From Streptomyces akebiae (GTDB taxonomy: Bacteria > Actinomycetota > Actinomycetes > Streptomycetales > Streptomycetaceae), in contig NZ_CP080647.1 of NCBI RefSeq assembly GCF_019599145.1, positions 4,464,001-4,528,000 on the forward strand: a stretch of 64,000 nucleotides of DNA, read 5' to 3'. The notes beneath the pieces were generated by a model. That model saw only the letters and a program-made list of their open reading frames with translations, did not search any database and was not told the origin of the DNA. The first letter of the stretch is position 1; the number at the start of each line of letters is the position of its first letter. This document shows, piece by piece, positions 1 to 8,037 of this stretch. Position numbers and translations under genes: made by a program.

Positions 1-181
1 GAAACGGAATTGGCCTTCACATGCTCTTGAGCAAATGATCCATACCCGACCACGTTACTCGAAAGAAGTAACGCCTCAAAGGCGTTGACACTTGATCAAT
101 TATCACGTGAATGATCGTGAATTCCTTCACGAATTCCGGTGTTCCGATGGACGGTGATCAGAATAAATGCCGAACAAAACA
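1..181. other. Intergenic leader region, no gene assigned
   Basis: No convincing gene is visible. The stretch is AT-richer than its surroundings. It contains an inverted repeat (acgcct, 3-nt loop, aggcgt) at 71-85 directly followed by a TTGACA hexamer at 85-90. Further short palindromes (gaattc copies) lie at about 119-136. It could hold a rightward or leftward promoter, but no good -10 hexamer sits at 17-18 bp, so this is only a suggestion. Confidence 0.3.
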
Positions 182-210
182 CGAAGGGCCCTGCTCAGCA
201 GGGCCCTTCG
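182..210. terminator. Intrinsic terminator downstream of the bldG pair
   Basis: A perfect 14-bp inverted repeat (cgaagggccctgct and its complement) is separated by one base, so the real hairpin probably has about 12 pairs with a small loop. It begins 31 bp past the stop of the leftward anti-sigma gene. No T-tract is needed for such GC-rich Streptomyces terminators, and it could work in both directions. Confidence 0.75.
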
Positions 211-241
211 CGGTACTACTTGAAGTTGTGAGAACGGACGA

Positions 242-676
242 TCAGGGCACGACCGCGACCGACGGAGTCGTCGGCCAGGTCATGCGGATCAGCCCGCCGT
301 TCTCGTCGGCGGTGACCTCCACGTCGTCGACGAGGCCGCTGATGACCGCTAGGCCCATGTCGTCCTCCTCGATCTCGGCGTCCGCATCCCCGCCGGCACC
401 CGATGACCGGTCACCGGGAACGGCGTGCGGCGCCTCGTCGCCCACCTCGATGGAGAACTGCTTCTCCTCCTCGATCAGCGACACCCGCACCGGCGCCGAG
501 ATACCGCTGCTCTGATGCAGTCCGACGGCACGGGTGCACGCCTCGCCGACGGCCAACCTGACCTCGTCGAGGACGGCCTCGTCCACTCCGGCCCTGCGCG
601 CCACCGCTGCCGCCACCAGCCGGGCGGTCCTGACGTGCTCGGGCAGCGCGCTGAAGCGGAGTTCAACGGTGGCCAT
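242..676 (-). CDS. apgA: RsbW/SpoIIAB-like anti-sigma factor, partner of BldG
   Basis: This is a 144-residue HATPase_c (GHKL-fold) protein of the RsbW/SpoIIAB type. It would bind a sigma factor or phosphorylate an anti-sigma antagonist in the cytoplasm. The N-terminus LRFSALPEHVRTARLVAAAV and the following LDEVRLAVGEACTRAV (helix with the conserved E-x-x-x-N/A box region) are typical of Streptomyces members. The segment with GDEAPHAVPGD replaces the usual G1 box and is acidic and loosely conserved, so kinase activity is uncertain. The ATG is preceded by a GAGGGGG ribosome site. It lies 107 bp downstream of bldG on the same strand and is most likely co-transcribed. The symbol apgA comes from memory of the S. 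coelicolor bldG-linked gene. Confidence 0.85.
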   Translation of the reverse strand: MATVELRFSALPEHVRTARLVAAAVARRAGVDEAVLDEVRLAVGEACTRAVGLHQSSGISAPVRVSLIEEEKQFSIEVGDEAPHAVPGDRSSGAGGDADAEIEEDDMGLAVISGLVDDVEVTADENGGLIRMTWPTTPSVAVVP

Positions 677-783
677 GCATCCCCCTCGGAACTACGGGCG
701 TGCTGTCGGAAGGCCGGACCGCTCGGGCCCGGTCCTCCTCACTTGTCTGTGGCCGTCCGGGCACGGGGCCCGGACGGACGTGA

Positions 784-1125
784 TCAGTCAGTGGCCGCCA
801 CCGCTTCGTCGACCGAGGTGTGAATCGGGAACACCTTGGTCAGACCGGTGATGCGGAAGATCTTCAAAATCCGCTCCTGGTTGCACACCAGGCGCAGCGA
901 GCCCTCATGGGCCCGTACTCGCTTCAGGCCGCCCACCAGTACGCCGAGCCCGGTGGAGTCGAGGAAGTCGACGCCCTCCATGTCGACGACGAGGTGGAAA
1001 CTCCCGTCGTTGACCAGCTCGACCAGCTGCTCACGCAGCTTGGGCGCGGTATAAACGTCGATTTCGCCACCGACCTCGACGACCGTACGATCGCCGACGG
1101 TACGGGTCGACAGGGACAGGTCCAC
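784..1125 (-). CDS. bldG: Anti-anti-sigma factor BldG
   Basis: The protein is 113 residues with a STAS fold. It is the anti-sigma antagonist required for aerial mycelium formation and antibiotic production in Streptomyces. The phosphorylation site lies in [14 protein letters not shown], where Ser57 is the known phosphoserine. Length and sequence match BldG essentially end to end. The start is GTG ([10 protein letters not shown]) with a GGAGG ribosome site about 6 nt upstream. The gene is leftward, followed by its cognate anti-sigma factor, and divergent from the helicase gene across an 83-bp shared promoter region. BldG acts as a phospho-switch that titrates anti-sigma factors, including the neighbouring one. 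Confidence 0.97.
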   Translation of the reverse strand: MDLSLSTRTVGDRTVVEVGGEIDVYTAPKLREQLVELVNDGSFHLVVDMEGVDFLDSTGLGVLVGGLKRVRAHEGSLRLVCNQERILKIFRITGLTKVFPIHTSVDEAVAATD

Positions 1126-1208
1126 GGATCCTCCAGCACCTTGCTATCGAGCGTTCGCCCCTCGGGACACCTCGGCTTGAAAGCCCCCGGGACGGTTCGC
1201 CAGCCGCG

Positions 1209-3683
1209 ATGGCATTCAATCACTTACCGGCAGGCGTGCACGACGCCTTGGCTCCATTGTCCGTCACGCCGGTGACACACTCGATGCCGATGGCCAAGAA
1301 TCACCGATCCGATCGAACCCCGACGGACACCGCCTCCAGCCCTTCGCCGGGCACGGTCCTGGACCGGCTCGCCTCGGGGCCGAGCCGGGCTTCGCGCATC
1401 ACTCATACGGAGCATGTGCCCCCACGTGCGGGCCGCCATGCCGTCTGGCCCGACCGGATCCGACCGGAAGTGGTCGCCGCCGTTCAGGCCGCAGGAATCG
1501 AACATCCCTGGGCCCACCAGGCACGCGTCGCCGAGCACGCGCTGGACGGCGAATCGGTCGTCGTCTCCACCGGCACCGCCTCCGGCAAGTCGCTGGCCTA
1601 CCTGGTCCCGGTCCTCTCCCGCCTTCTGGACGGCTCCGAGGCCCCCAACGGCCGTGGCGCGACCACCCTCTACCTGGCCCCCACCAAGGCCCTCGCGGCG
1701 GACCAGTGCCGGGCCGTGAAGGAACTTTCACAACCTCTCGGAAACGCCGTCCGCCCGGCCGTGTACGACGGCGACACCCCCGTCGAGGAACGCGAGTGGG
1801 TCCGCCAGTACGCCAACTACGTCCTCACCAACCCCGACATGCTGCACCGGGGGATCCTTCCCTCCCACCCCCGCTGGTCCTCCTTCCTGCGCGCCCTGAA
1901 GTACGTCGTCATCGACGAGTGCCACACCTACCGCGGCGTCTTCGGCTCGCACGTCGCCCAGGTGCTGCGGCGCCTGCGCCGCCTGTGCGCCCGCTACGGG
2001 GCCGAACCCGTCTTCCTCCTCGCTTCCGCCACCGCCGCCGAGCCCTCGGTCGCCGCCGGCCGCCTCACCGGCGTCCCGGTCACCGAGGTGGCGGACGACG
2101 CCTCACCCCGCGGCGAACTGGTGTTCGCCCTCTGGGAGCCCCCACTCACCGAGCTGCACGGCGAGAAGGGCGCGCCGGTGCGCCGTACCGCCACCGCCGA
2201 GACCGCCGACCTGCTCACCGATCTCGTCGTCCAGGGCGTCCGCTCGGTCGCCTTCGTCCGCTCCCGGCGCGGCGCGGAGCTGATCTCCGTGATCGCCCAG
2301 GAACGCCTCGCCGAAGTGGATCGCTCCCTCTCCCGTCGTGTCGCCGCCTACCGCGGCGGCTACCTCCCCGAGGAACGCCGCGCCCTCGAACGCGCCCTCC
2401 ACTCCGGCGAGCTCCTCGGCCTCGCAGCCACCACCGCCCTCGAACTCGGCGTCGACATCTCCGGCCTCGACGCCGTCCTCATCGCCGGATACCCCGGCAC
2501 ACGCGCCTCCCTGTGGCAGCAGGCAGGCCGCGCCGGACGCTCCGGCCAGGGCGCCCTCGCCGTCCTCGTCGCCCGGGACGACCCGCTGGACACCTTCCTG
2601 GTCCACCACCCCGAGGCCCTGTTCGACCGACCGGTGGAATCGACCGTCCTCGATCCCGACAACCCGTACGTCCTCGCCCCCCACCTCTGCGCCGCGGCCG
2701 CGGAGCTACCTCTCACGGACGAGGACCTCGGCCTGTTCGGCCCCGCCTGCGAAGACCTGCTGCCGCAGCTGGAGGCCGCGAAACTGCTCCGCCGCCGGGC
2801 CAAGGCCTGGCACTGGACCCGTCGCGAACGGGCCGCTGACCTGGCCGACATCCGGGGCCAGGGCGGTCGCCCCGTCCAGGTCGTCGAAACGGGCACCGGC
2901 CGGCTCCTCGGCACGGTCGACGCGGGCGCCGCCCACACCAGCGTCCACGAGGGCGCGGTCCACCTGCACCAGGGCCGCACCTACCTGGTGCGCGAACTGG
3001 ACCTGGATGACTCCGTCGCGCTCGTCCAACAGGCCGAGCCGCCCTACTCGACGGTCGCCCGCGACACCACCTCCATCTCCGTCCTGGAAACCGACACCGA
3101 AGTCCCCTGGGGTGACGGCCGCTTGTGCTACGGCTCCGTCGAAGTCACCAACCAGGTCGTTTCCTTCCTCCGTCGCCGCCTCATCACCGGCGAGGTGCTC
3201 GGCGAGTCCAAACTCGACCTCCCTCCTCGTACGCTGCGCACGCGCGCCGTCTGGTGGACCGTCACCGAGGACCAGCTCGACGCGGCCCGGATCGGCCCCG
3301 AGATCCTCGGCGGCGCTCTGCACGCCGCCGAACACGCCTCGATCGGCATGCTGCCCCTCTTCGCGACCTGCGACCGCTGGGACATCGGCGGCGTCTCGGT
3401 CCCGCTCCACCCGGACACCCTGCTCCCGACGGTCTTCGTCTACGACGGCCACCCGGGCGGCGCGGGATTCGCCGAGCGCGCCTTCCACACGGCCCGTGCC
3501 TGGCTCACCGCCACCCACCAGGCCATCGCCTCCTGCGAGTGCGACGCCGGCTGCCCGTCCTGCATCCAGTCCCCCAAGTGCGGCAACGGCAACGACCCGC
3601 TGCACAAACGGGGCGCCGTACGCCTCCTGACCGAACTGCTGCGCACCGCACCGGGGGCTCCGACGGAGGGGCGGGTGCCCTAG
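1209..3683 (+). CDS. MrfA/YprA-family DEAD-box DNA helicase with DUF1998 domain
   Basis: An 824-residue SF2 helicase. Motif I TGTASGKS is at 121-128, motif II DECH at 236-239, SAT motif III follows (ASATAAEP), and QQAGRAGR (motif VI) is near 437-444. The C-terminal DUF1998 region holds a four-cysteine cluster C776-x-C778-x3-C782-x2-C785, the metal-binding signature of B. subtilis MrfA/YprA, which repairs mitomycin-type DNA damage with an exonuclease partner. No YprB-like nuclease gene is adjacent here. The gene neighbours the Tad cluster; actinobacterial families are even named for this helicase/secretion neighbourhood. The start is uncertain: ATG 1209 has no clear ribosome site, and ATG 1284 or 1290 are alternatives. 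Confidence 0.9.
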   Translation: MAFNHLPAGVHDALAPLSVTPVTHSMPMAKNHRSDRTPTDTASSPSPGTVLDRLASGPSRASRITHTEHVPPRAGRHAVWPDRIRPEVVAAVQAAGIEHPWAHQARVAEHALDGESVVVSTGTASGKSLAYLVPVLSRLLDGSEAPNGRGATTLYLAPTKALAADQCRAVKELSQPLGNAVRPAVYDGDTPVEEREWVRQYANYVLTNPDMLHRGILPSHPRWSSFLRALKYVVIDECHTYRGVFGSHVAQVLRRLRRLCARYGAEPVFLLASATAAEPSVAAGRLTGVPVTEVADDASPRGELVFALWEPPLTELHGEKGAPVRRTATAETADLLTDLVVQGVRSVAFVRSRRGAELISVIAQERLAEVDRSLSRRVAAYRGGYLPEERRALERALHSGELLGLAATTALELGVDISGLDAVLIAGYPGTRASLWQQAGRAGRSGQGALAVLVARDDPLDTFLVHHPEALFDRPVESTVLDPDNPYVLAPHLCAAAAELPLTDEDLGLFGPACEDLLPQLEAAKLLRRRAKAWHWTRRERAADLADIRGQGGRPVQVVETGTGRLLGTVDAGAAHTSVHEGAVHLHQGRTYLVRELDLDDSVALVQQAEPPYSTVARDTTSISVLETDTEVPWGDGRLCYGSVEVTNQVVSFLRRRLITGEVLGESKLDLPPRTLRTRAVWWTVTEDQLDAARIGPEILGGALHAAEHASIGMLPLFATCDRWDIGGVSVPLHPDTLLPTVFVYDGHPGGAGFAERAFHTARAWLTATHQAIASCECDAGCPSCIQSPKCGNGNDPLHKRGAVRLLTELLRTAPGAPTEGRVP

Positions 3684-3817
3684 GCGTGTTTCGGATGCGG
3701 GGGAGCCTTGGTACCCGGGGGTTCTTAGCGCCTCAGGACTCGGGGACCGCCGGGATCTGGCTACTGCCGTCGTGCGGGGCTGGCCGCTCCGCTCCCCACC
3801 CTCTCTGAGGCGCGCTC

Positions 3818-4246
3818 CTACGGGGCTCTCCGGTGGGCCTCCCAGCCGGAAGTCGGGCCCGGCGGCCCCGCACGTGCCCTGGACTCGGCGGTGAGCGGGC
3901 CCGTCCTGGAGGCGGCCGTGACGTCCGAGATCTCTCCTTCGACCTCGCAGCGCACCAGTCGGCTGCCCTGTGCCTTCGCCACCCGTTCCGCCGTCGCGCA
4001 GGCCCCCTCGGCTCCTCTCATCCAGTGGTCGGCGGCCGCAAGGGCCGCGAGATCGGCCGCTGCCTCTGCCTGATGCCGGATCACGACCGCTTGGCCGAAG
4101 GCGAGTACGGCACCGAACACCGCGCACAGCACCGCGATCGCGCCGACCGCCCAGACGGTCGCGGAACCCCTGTCCGCACCGGCCGCCTGCCCCGGGGCCG
4201 AGCGGGCGCCCCTGAGCCACCGGCCGCGCCACCAGAGCGCGGTCAC
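3818..4246 (-). CDS. TadE-like protein of the helicase/secretion neighbourhood
   Basis: About 142 residues. After a basic N-terminus comes DRGSATVWAVGAIAVLCAVF, a prepilin-like or single-helix membrane anchor. Next is QAEAAADLAALAAADHWM, the helix typical of TadE/TadG-like pseudopilins, and two cysteines (C near 92 and 108) that could form a disulfide outside the membrane. The GTG start overlaps the stop of the upstream tadE gene as GTGA, so translation is coupled. It is the last gene of the leftward Tad cluster and probably a minor pilin or pilus-associated protein. The longer reading frame upstream overlaps tadE and is not used. Confidence 0.8.
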   Translation of the reverse strand: MTALWWRGRWLRGARSAPGQAAGADRGSATVWAVGAIAVLCAVFGAVLAFGQAVVIRHQAEAAADLAALAAADHWMRGAEGACATAERVAKAQGSRLVRCEVEGEISDVTAASRTGPLTAESRARAGPPGPTSGWEAHRRAP

Positions 4247-4632
4247 CCGCCCACCTCCCCCACCGTCTCCTCCGCCAGCGCCACGGCCGCATGGCTGAGG
4301 TCGAGGCCCAGACCGTCCGGCCCCGGCGCACCGGCCGAGACCACGACACGTACGAAGTCGCCCTCCCGGCCCACGAGCACCTCCGCCCCCTCCGGCGCCG
4401 TCTTCCGCGCTGCCGCCACGACCGCACCCGGAGGGTCCTGCCGGGCCGCCGCCCGGGCACCGGCCCGAGCGGCATCCACGACCTGGATCTGCGCGCAGGC
4501 GGCGAGCAGGGCCCACACGAGTGCCGTCGCGAACAGCAGCATCACCGGCAGGGCCATGGCCGCCTCCGCCGTCACGAACCCGTCGTCACCACCCAGCGCC
4601 CCGCGAAGCCGTCGCGGCTCACGCCCCGCCAT
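4243..4632 (-). CDS. TadE-family minor pilin
   Basis: A 129-residue protein with the TadE signature: a short basic leader, then G-FVTAEAAMALPVMLLFATAL, a glutamate-containing hydrophobic helix that would be the prepilin-peptidase substrate and membrane anchor. The domain downstream (VDAARAGARAAARQD) is typical of TadE pseudopilins. The ATG overlaps the end of the preceding Flp-like pilin gene by 14 bp, and the stop overlaps the next gene by 4 bp. It likely belongs to the extracellular pilus or adhesin built by the TadABC machine encoded upstream. Confidence 0.85.
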   Translation of the reverse strand: MAGREPRRLRGALGGDDGFVTAEAAMALPVMLLFATALVWALLAACAQIQVVDAARAGARAAARQDPPGAVVAAARKTAPEGAEVLVGREGDFVRVVVSAGAPGPDGLGLDLSHAAVALAEETVGEVGG

Positions 4633-4870
4633 TGAGGGCCCGCCCGACGATCTGCTGCAGCTCCGCCTGGACCTGCCCGCTGGTCACCACCTTGTACAGA
4701 ACCGCGGCGAAGGCGACGGCCGCGATGATCCCCACCGCGTACTCGGAGGTCACCATCCCCGCATCCCTCCGGGCCGCCCGCACCCGACACAGCACGGCCC
4801 GCACCACCCGGACCCGCACCGTTTCCCGCACTGCTCCCACTACCTGCAGCGCCTGTACCGCCTTGTTCAT
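4619..4870 (-). CDS. Flp-type pilin-like protein (DUF4244)
   Basis: An 83-residue protein taken from ATG 4870, which has GGGGGTTGAG directly upstream. After a basic region comes RRDAGMVTSEYAVGIIAAVA, a classic Flp prepilin motif: Gly-x-x-(T)-x-E followed by a hydrophobic helix. The C-terminus is short (QAELQQIVGRALNGGA). This is probably the major pilin subunit of the Tad system. A longer frame starting at 4969 is possible, but it has no ribosome site and its extra residues look non-coding. It sits 120 bp downstream of tadC and overlaps tadE. Confidence 0.85.
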   Translation of the reverse strand: MNKAVQALQVVGAVRETVRVRVVRAVLCRVRAARRDAGMVTSEYAVGIIAAVAFAAVLYKVVTSGQVQAELQQIVGRALNGGA

Positions 4871-4990
4871 CTCAACCCCCGTGAGGCTCTGTTCCGTCGA
4901 CCACTGGTCTGTCCGCTGATCTCCGCTGTTCGTCGGCCGCTTCCGGTCCTCCGGGTGGCCCTCGCGCACCGCCCGCCGACGTCCGCCCCG

Positions 4991-5782
4991 TCATCGCCCG
5001 CCTCCTCCCAACAGCCCGTCCGCCAACCCGATGACCACCGGCAGGACACCCACTGCGATGAAGGCGGGCAGAAAGCACAGCCCCACCGGTGCGGTGACCA
5101 TCACGGCGGCCCGGCGGGCCCGTTCCGTCGCCGAACGGCCCCATTCGGCGCGGGCCTCGGCGGCCAGGCGGGCGACCGGTGAGGCGGCCGGCACGCCGGA
5201 CTCGTCGGCGCGCTCCAGGAGCCGCGCCAGGGCTTCGGCACCGGGAAGCGCCGCCAACGAACGCCACGCTTCGGCCGGTTCTCCCCCGAGCCGCGCCTCC
5301 GCCGCCCCTCTGGCCAGCCGTCCGCCCACCGGTCCGCCGAGGGCCTCGCCCACGGCCTGCGCGGCCACCACCGGGCTCGCCCCGGCCGTGATGCAGGCGG
5401 CCAGCAGGTCGGCGGCGAGAGGCAGTTGGCGTGCGGCCACGGCGGCGTCGTACGCCTCGCCCGGGTCGCCGTTCGCACGCCGGGCCCTTCTCAGCCACTG
5501 CCAGGCCCCGAATCCGGCGGCCAGCCCCAGCAGCAGTCCCACGAGGCCACCGACGAGCACCCACCCGGCACAGACCGCGCCGACGACCGGCAACCATCGC
5601 CGTACGAGCCCCTGGGGCAGAACGCTGCACCGGGGTGGCTCGGACACGAGGGCGAGTACCGTGGTCAGCCGACCGCGCAGCCTTCGCCGGCGTTGCGCGG
5701 TGTCGAACGACCGGACCAGCCACCACAGGCTCACGATCACGACGACGGCCACCCCCAGCCTGTGGACAACCTCCCCGCTCAC
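4991..5782 (-). CDS. tadC: TadC-like type II secretion system F-domain protein
   Basis: A 263-residue integral membrane protein. It has an N-terminal transmembrane helix (VVIVSLWWLV), a central pair (VGAVCAGWVLVGGLVGLLLG), a cytoplasmic T2SSF domain (AVAARQLPLAADLLAACITA) and a C-terminal helix pair (PVGLCFLPAFIAVGVLPVVI). TadC forms the inner-membrane platform of the Tad pilus with TadB. Its ATG overlaps the tadB stop by 4 bp (ATGA), so the two are translationally coupled. Confidence 0.9.
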   Translation of the reverse strand: MSGEVVHRLGVAVVVIVSLWWLVRSFDTAQRRRRLRGRLTTVLALVSEPPRCSVLPQGLVRRWLPVVGAVCAGWVLVGGLVGLLLGLAAGFGAWQWLRRARRANGDPGEAYDAAVAARQLPLAADLLAACITAGASPVVAAQAVGEALGGPVGGRLARGAAEARLGGEPAEAWRSLAALPGAEALARLLERADESGVPAASPVARLAAEARAEWGRSATERARRAAVMVTAPVGLCFLPAFIAVGVLPVVIGLADGLLGGGGR

Positions 5783-6633
5783 ACCGCCTCAGCTCCCCGG
5801 ACGATCCGCAGCGCCCACCACAGGCCCACGCCCTCCAGCACGGCACCGACGAGCAGACAGCCCATCCCCGCCGTGCTGTGCAGCACCACGTGCAGGGGGT
5901 CGGCACCGAGCGCGGTGCCCAGCAGGAGGCCCAGGACCGGAAGCCCGGCGAGCATGACGGCCGTCGATCGCGCGCCGGCCAACTGGGCGCGCAGGTCCGC
6001 CCGCTGGTCCCGCTCGGCACGCAGGGCGCCCTCCAGCCGGTCCAGCCCGGCGGCGAGGCCCGCGCCCCGGTCGACGGCCACCCGCCAGCACGCCGCGAGC
6101 CCCAGCAGCCCCTCGGCGCCCGGCTGCCGCGCCGCGTCCGCCAGGGCACCCGGCACGTCCCCGCCGAAGCGAGCCGCCGCCAGCACCGCGCCGTGGGCCT
6201 CGCCCAGCCCTCCGGAGTCCCGCGCGGACCGCGTCAACGCCTCGCCCGGCTGCCGCCCGGCCCGCACCTCCCCCGCGAGCGACGCGCACAGGGCGACCAC
6301 GGCATCGCCGCGCCCTTCCCGGGCCCGACGCTCCCGCGCCGCCCGCCGCACCCGCCTCAGCAACGGCACCCCGGCCGCTCCCGCGACGACCGGCAACACC
6401 GACGACCCGAGCACGCCGATCACCAACCCGGCCACCGGCGCCCACCACTCGGCTCCCAGGGTCCGCACCCGGCCGACGACCCGCTTCCAGATGGGCGGCC
6501 CCACCGCTCCGCCCCCCGGCAGCAACGACCGCGCCCGCCGCAGCCCGGCGCCCCGTCCCTCGTCCGACATCCAGGCCGCGGCCCCGGCACACATCACGGC
6601 CACCGCCCCCGAGATCTCCCCGACCCCTGTCAC
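5779..6633 (-). CDS. tadB: TadB-like type II secretion system F-domain protein
   Basis: A 284-residue membrane protein. An N-terminal helix (GAVAVMCAGAAAWM) precedes a central hydrophobic pair (VIGVLGSSVLPVVAGAAG). The T2SSF domain follows (GDAVVALCASLAGEVRAGRQ and the RDQRADLRAQLAGARST helix), then C-terminal helices. It is the partner of TadC in the inner-membrane platform. It overlaps tadA upstream and tadC downstream by 4 bp each, indicating one leftward transcription unit. Confidence 0.9.
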   Translation of the reverse strand: MTGVGEISGAVAVMCAGAAAWMSDEGRGAGLRRARSLLPGGGAVGPPIWKRVVGRVRTLGAEWWAPVAGLVIGVLGSSVLPVVAGAAGVPLLRRVRRAARERRAREGRGDAVVALCASLAGEVRAGRQPGEALTRSARDSGGLGEAHGAVLAAARFGGDVPGALADAARQPGAEGLLGLAACWRVAVDRGAGLAAGLDRLEGALRAERDQRADLRAQLAGARSTAVMLAGLPVLGLLLGTALGADPLHVVLHSTAGMGCLLVGAVLEGVGLWWALRIVRGAEAV

Positions 6634-7964
6634 CGCCGCTCACTCCCTTCCAGATGGTCACCGGCCCGGCCGTTCGCCCCACCCGGCAATCCGCCGTCCC
6701 GCCTGCGCACCCCGTCCGAGGCCGCGTCATCCCGACAGCGCGTCCCGTCCAACACCCCGTGATCCCGACCGTGCCGCCCGTCCAGAAGCCCCTCGGCCTG
6801 GCCCTGCGCCCCGCCTCGAAGCAGCCCCCGCAGTCGCTCCCAGCCCCGCCCGTACACGAACGCCTTCTCGCCCCAGCGGAGGGCCGGTACGGTCACCACC
6901 AGCCCCGAGCCGTCCCGTTCCAGCACGTGCACCTCGGCGATCCGCCGTCGGCCGTCCCGGTCCCGTACGAGGTGCAGGACCACCGACAACGCGGCCGCCA
7001 ACTGGCTGTGCAGTGCGGCCCGGTCCAGCCCCGCGGCAGTTCCGAGGGCCTCCAGACGGGCCGGCACCTGGCCCGCGGCATTGGCGTGGAGCGTGCCGCA
7101 GCCGCCCTCATGGCCTGTGTTCAGGGCGGCCAGCAGGGACACCACCTCAGGTCCGCGCACCTCGCCGACCACCAGCCGGTCCGGGCGCATGCGCAGCGCC
7201 TGCCGCACCAGGTCCTGCAGCTCGACGAGACCCACGCCCTCCTGGTTCGCCGGTCTGCCCTCCAGCCGCACCACATGCGGATGGTCGGGCCGCAGCTCGG
7301 CCGAGTCCTCGGCCAGCACGATCCGCTCGCCGGGGTCGACCAGACCGAGCAGCGCGCTCAGCAACGTGGTCTTCCCGGTCCCGGTCCCACCGCTGATGAC
7401 GTACGACAACCGGGAGCGGATCAGCGCCCGCAGAACGCGGTCGCCGCCGGGCGGCACCGTGCCCGCCTCCACCAGTTCGGCGAGGGTGAAGGCGCGGGGC
7501 CGGACCACCCGCAGGGACAGGCAGGTGGAACCGACGGCCACCGGCGGGAGCACCGCGTGGAGCCGGGTGCCGTCCGGGAGCCGGGCATCCACCCACGGTC
7601 GGGCGTCGTCCAGTCGGCGTCCGGCGACGGCCGCCAGGCGCTGCGCGAGCCGTCGTACGGCCGCCGCGTCCGGGAAGGAGATCCCGGTGAGCTCCAGGCC
7701 GCCGCCCCGGTCCACCCACACCCGGTCCGGCGCGGACACCAGCACATCGGTGACCGAGGGATCGGCGAGCAGCGGCTCCAACGGCCCGCTTCCCACCAGC
7801 TCCGACCGCAGCCGCTCCGCCGCCCCGAGGACCTCGGCGTCCCCGAGCACCCGGCCCCGCTCGCGCAGCGCCTGCGCCACACGCGCGGGCGTCGGCTCGG
7901 CCCCGCTCTCGACGAGCCACTGCCGTACACCGTCCAGCAGACCGTCGTCGGGCATCCCGTTCAT
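6630..7964 (-). CDS. tadA: TadA/CpaF-type secretion ATPase
   Basis: About 444 residues from ATG 7964, with GAGGG upstream; a second ATG three codons in is also possible. This is a T2SSE/CpaF ATPase that powers pilin export or assembly. The Walker A motif GGTGTGKTT lies in the middle. It is followed by the Asp box (LAEDSAEL), LVVGEVRGPEVVSLLAALN (Walker B) and GTLHANAA (His box). The last ~70 residues are an unusual low-complexity Gly/Arg/Asp-rich tail with repeats of the type D-G-R/C-R-D, absent from ordinary CpaF. The gene overlaps tadB by 4 bp and lies 73 bp downstream of the CpaE-like gene. Confidence 0.92.
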   Translation of the reverse strand: MNGMPDDGLLDGVRQWLVESGAEPTPARVAQALRERGRVLGDAEVLGAAERLRSELVGSGPLEPLLADPSVTDVLVSAPDRVWVDRGGGLELTGISFPDAAAVRRLAQRLAAVAGRRLDDARPWVDARLPDGTRLHAVLPPVAVGSTCLSLRVVRPRAFTLAELVEAGTVPPGGDRVLRALIRSRLSYVISGGTGTGKTTLLSALLGLVDPGERIVLAEDSAELRPDHPHVVRLEGRPANQEGVGLVELQDLVRQALRMRPDRLVVGEVRGPEVVSLLAALNTGHEGGCGTLHANAAGQVPARLEALGTAAGLDRAALHSQLAAALSVVLHLVRDRDGRRRIAEVHVLERDGSGLVVTVPALRWGEKAFVYGRGWERLRGLLRGGAQGQAEGLLDGRHGRDHGVLDGTRCRDDAASDGVRRRDGGLPGGANGRAGDHLEGSERR

Positions 7965-8037
7965 ACGGCACCGCCCTCGCTCGCACAGCGCCCGCGAGGC
8001 CCCGCCACGCATGGCTCCCCGCTGCCCGGCACCCGGC

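Noticed and set aside
111..515. 134-codon ORF at the left edge
   Set aside because: It crosses a terminator and runs antisense to the anti-sigma gene, with no ribosome site or homology.
2706..4475. 589-codon minus-strand ORF antisense to the helicase
   Set aside because: A GC-bias shadow of the helicase gene: Arg/Gly-rich, no family features, and it runs over the TadE genes in another frame.
5426..7396. Long plus-strand ORF over the Tad cluster
   Set aside because: Low-complexity Pro/Arg/Ser translation antisense to tadB and tadA, which have clear motifs on the minus strand.
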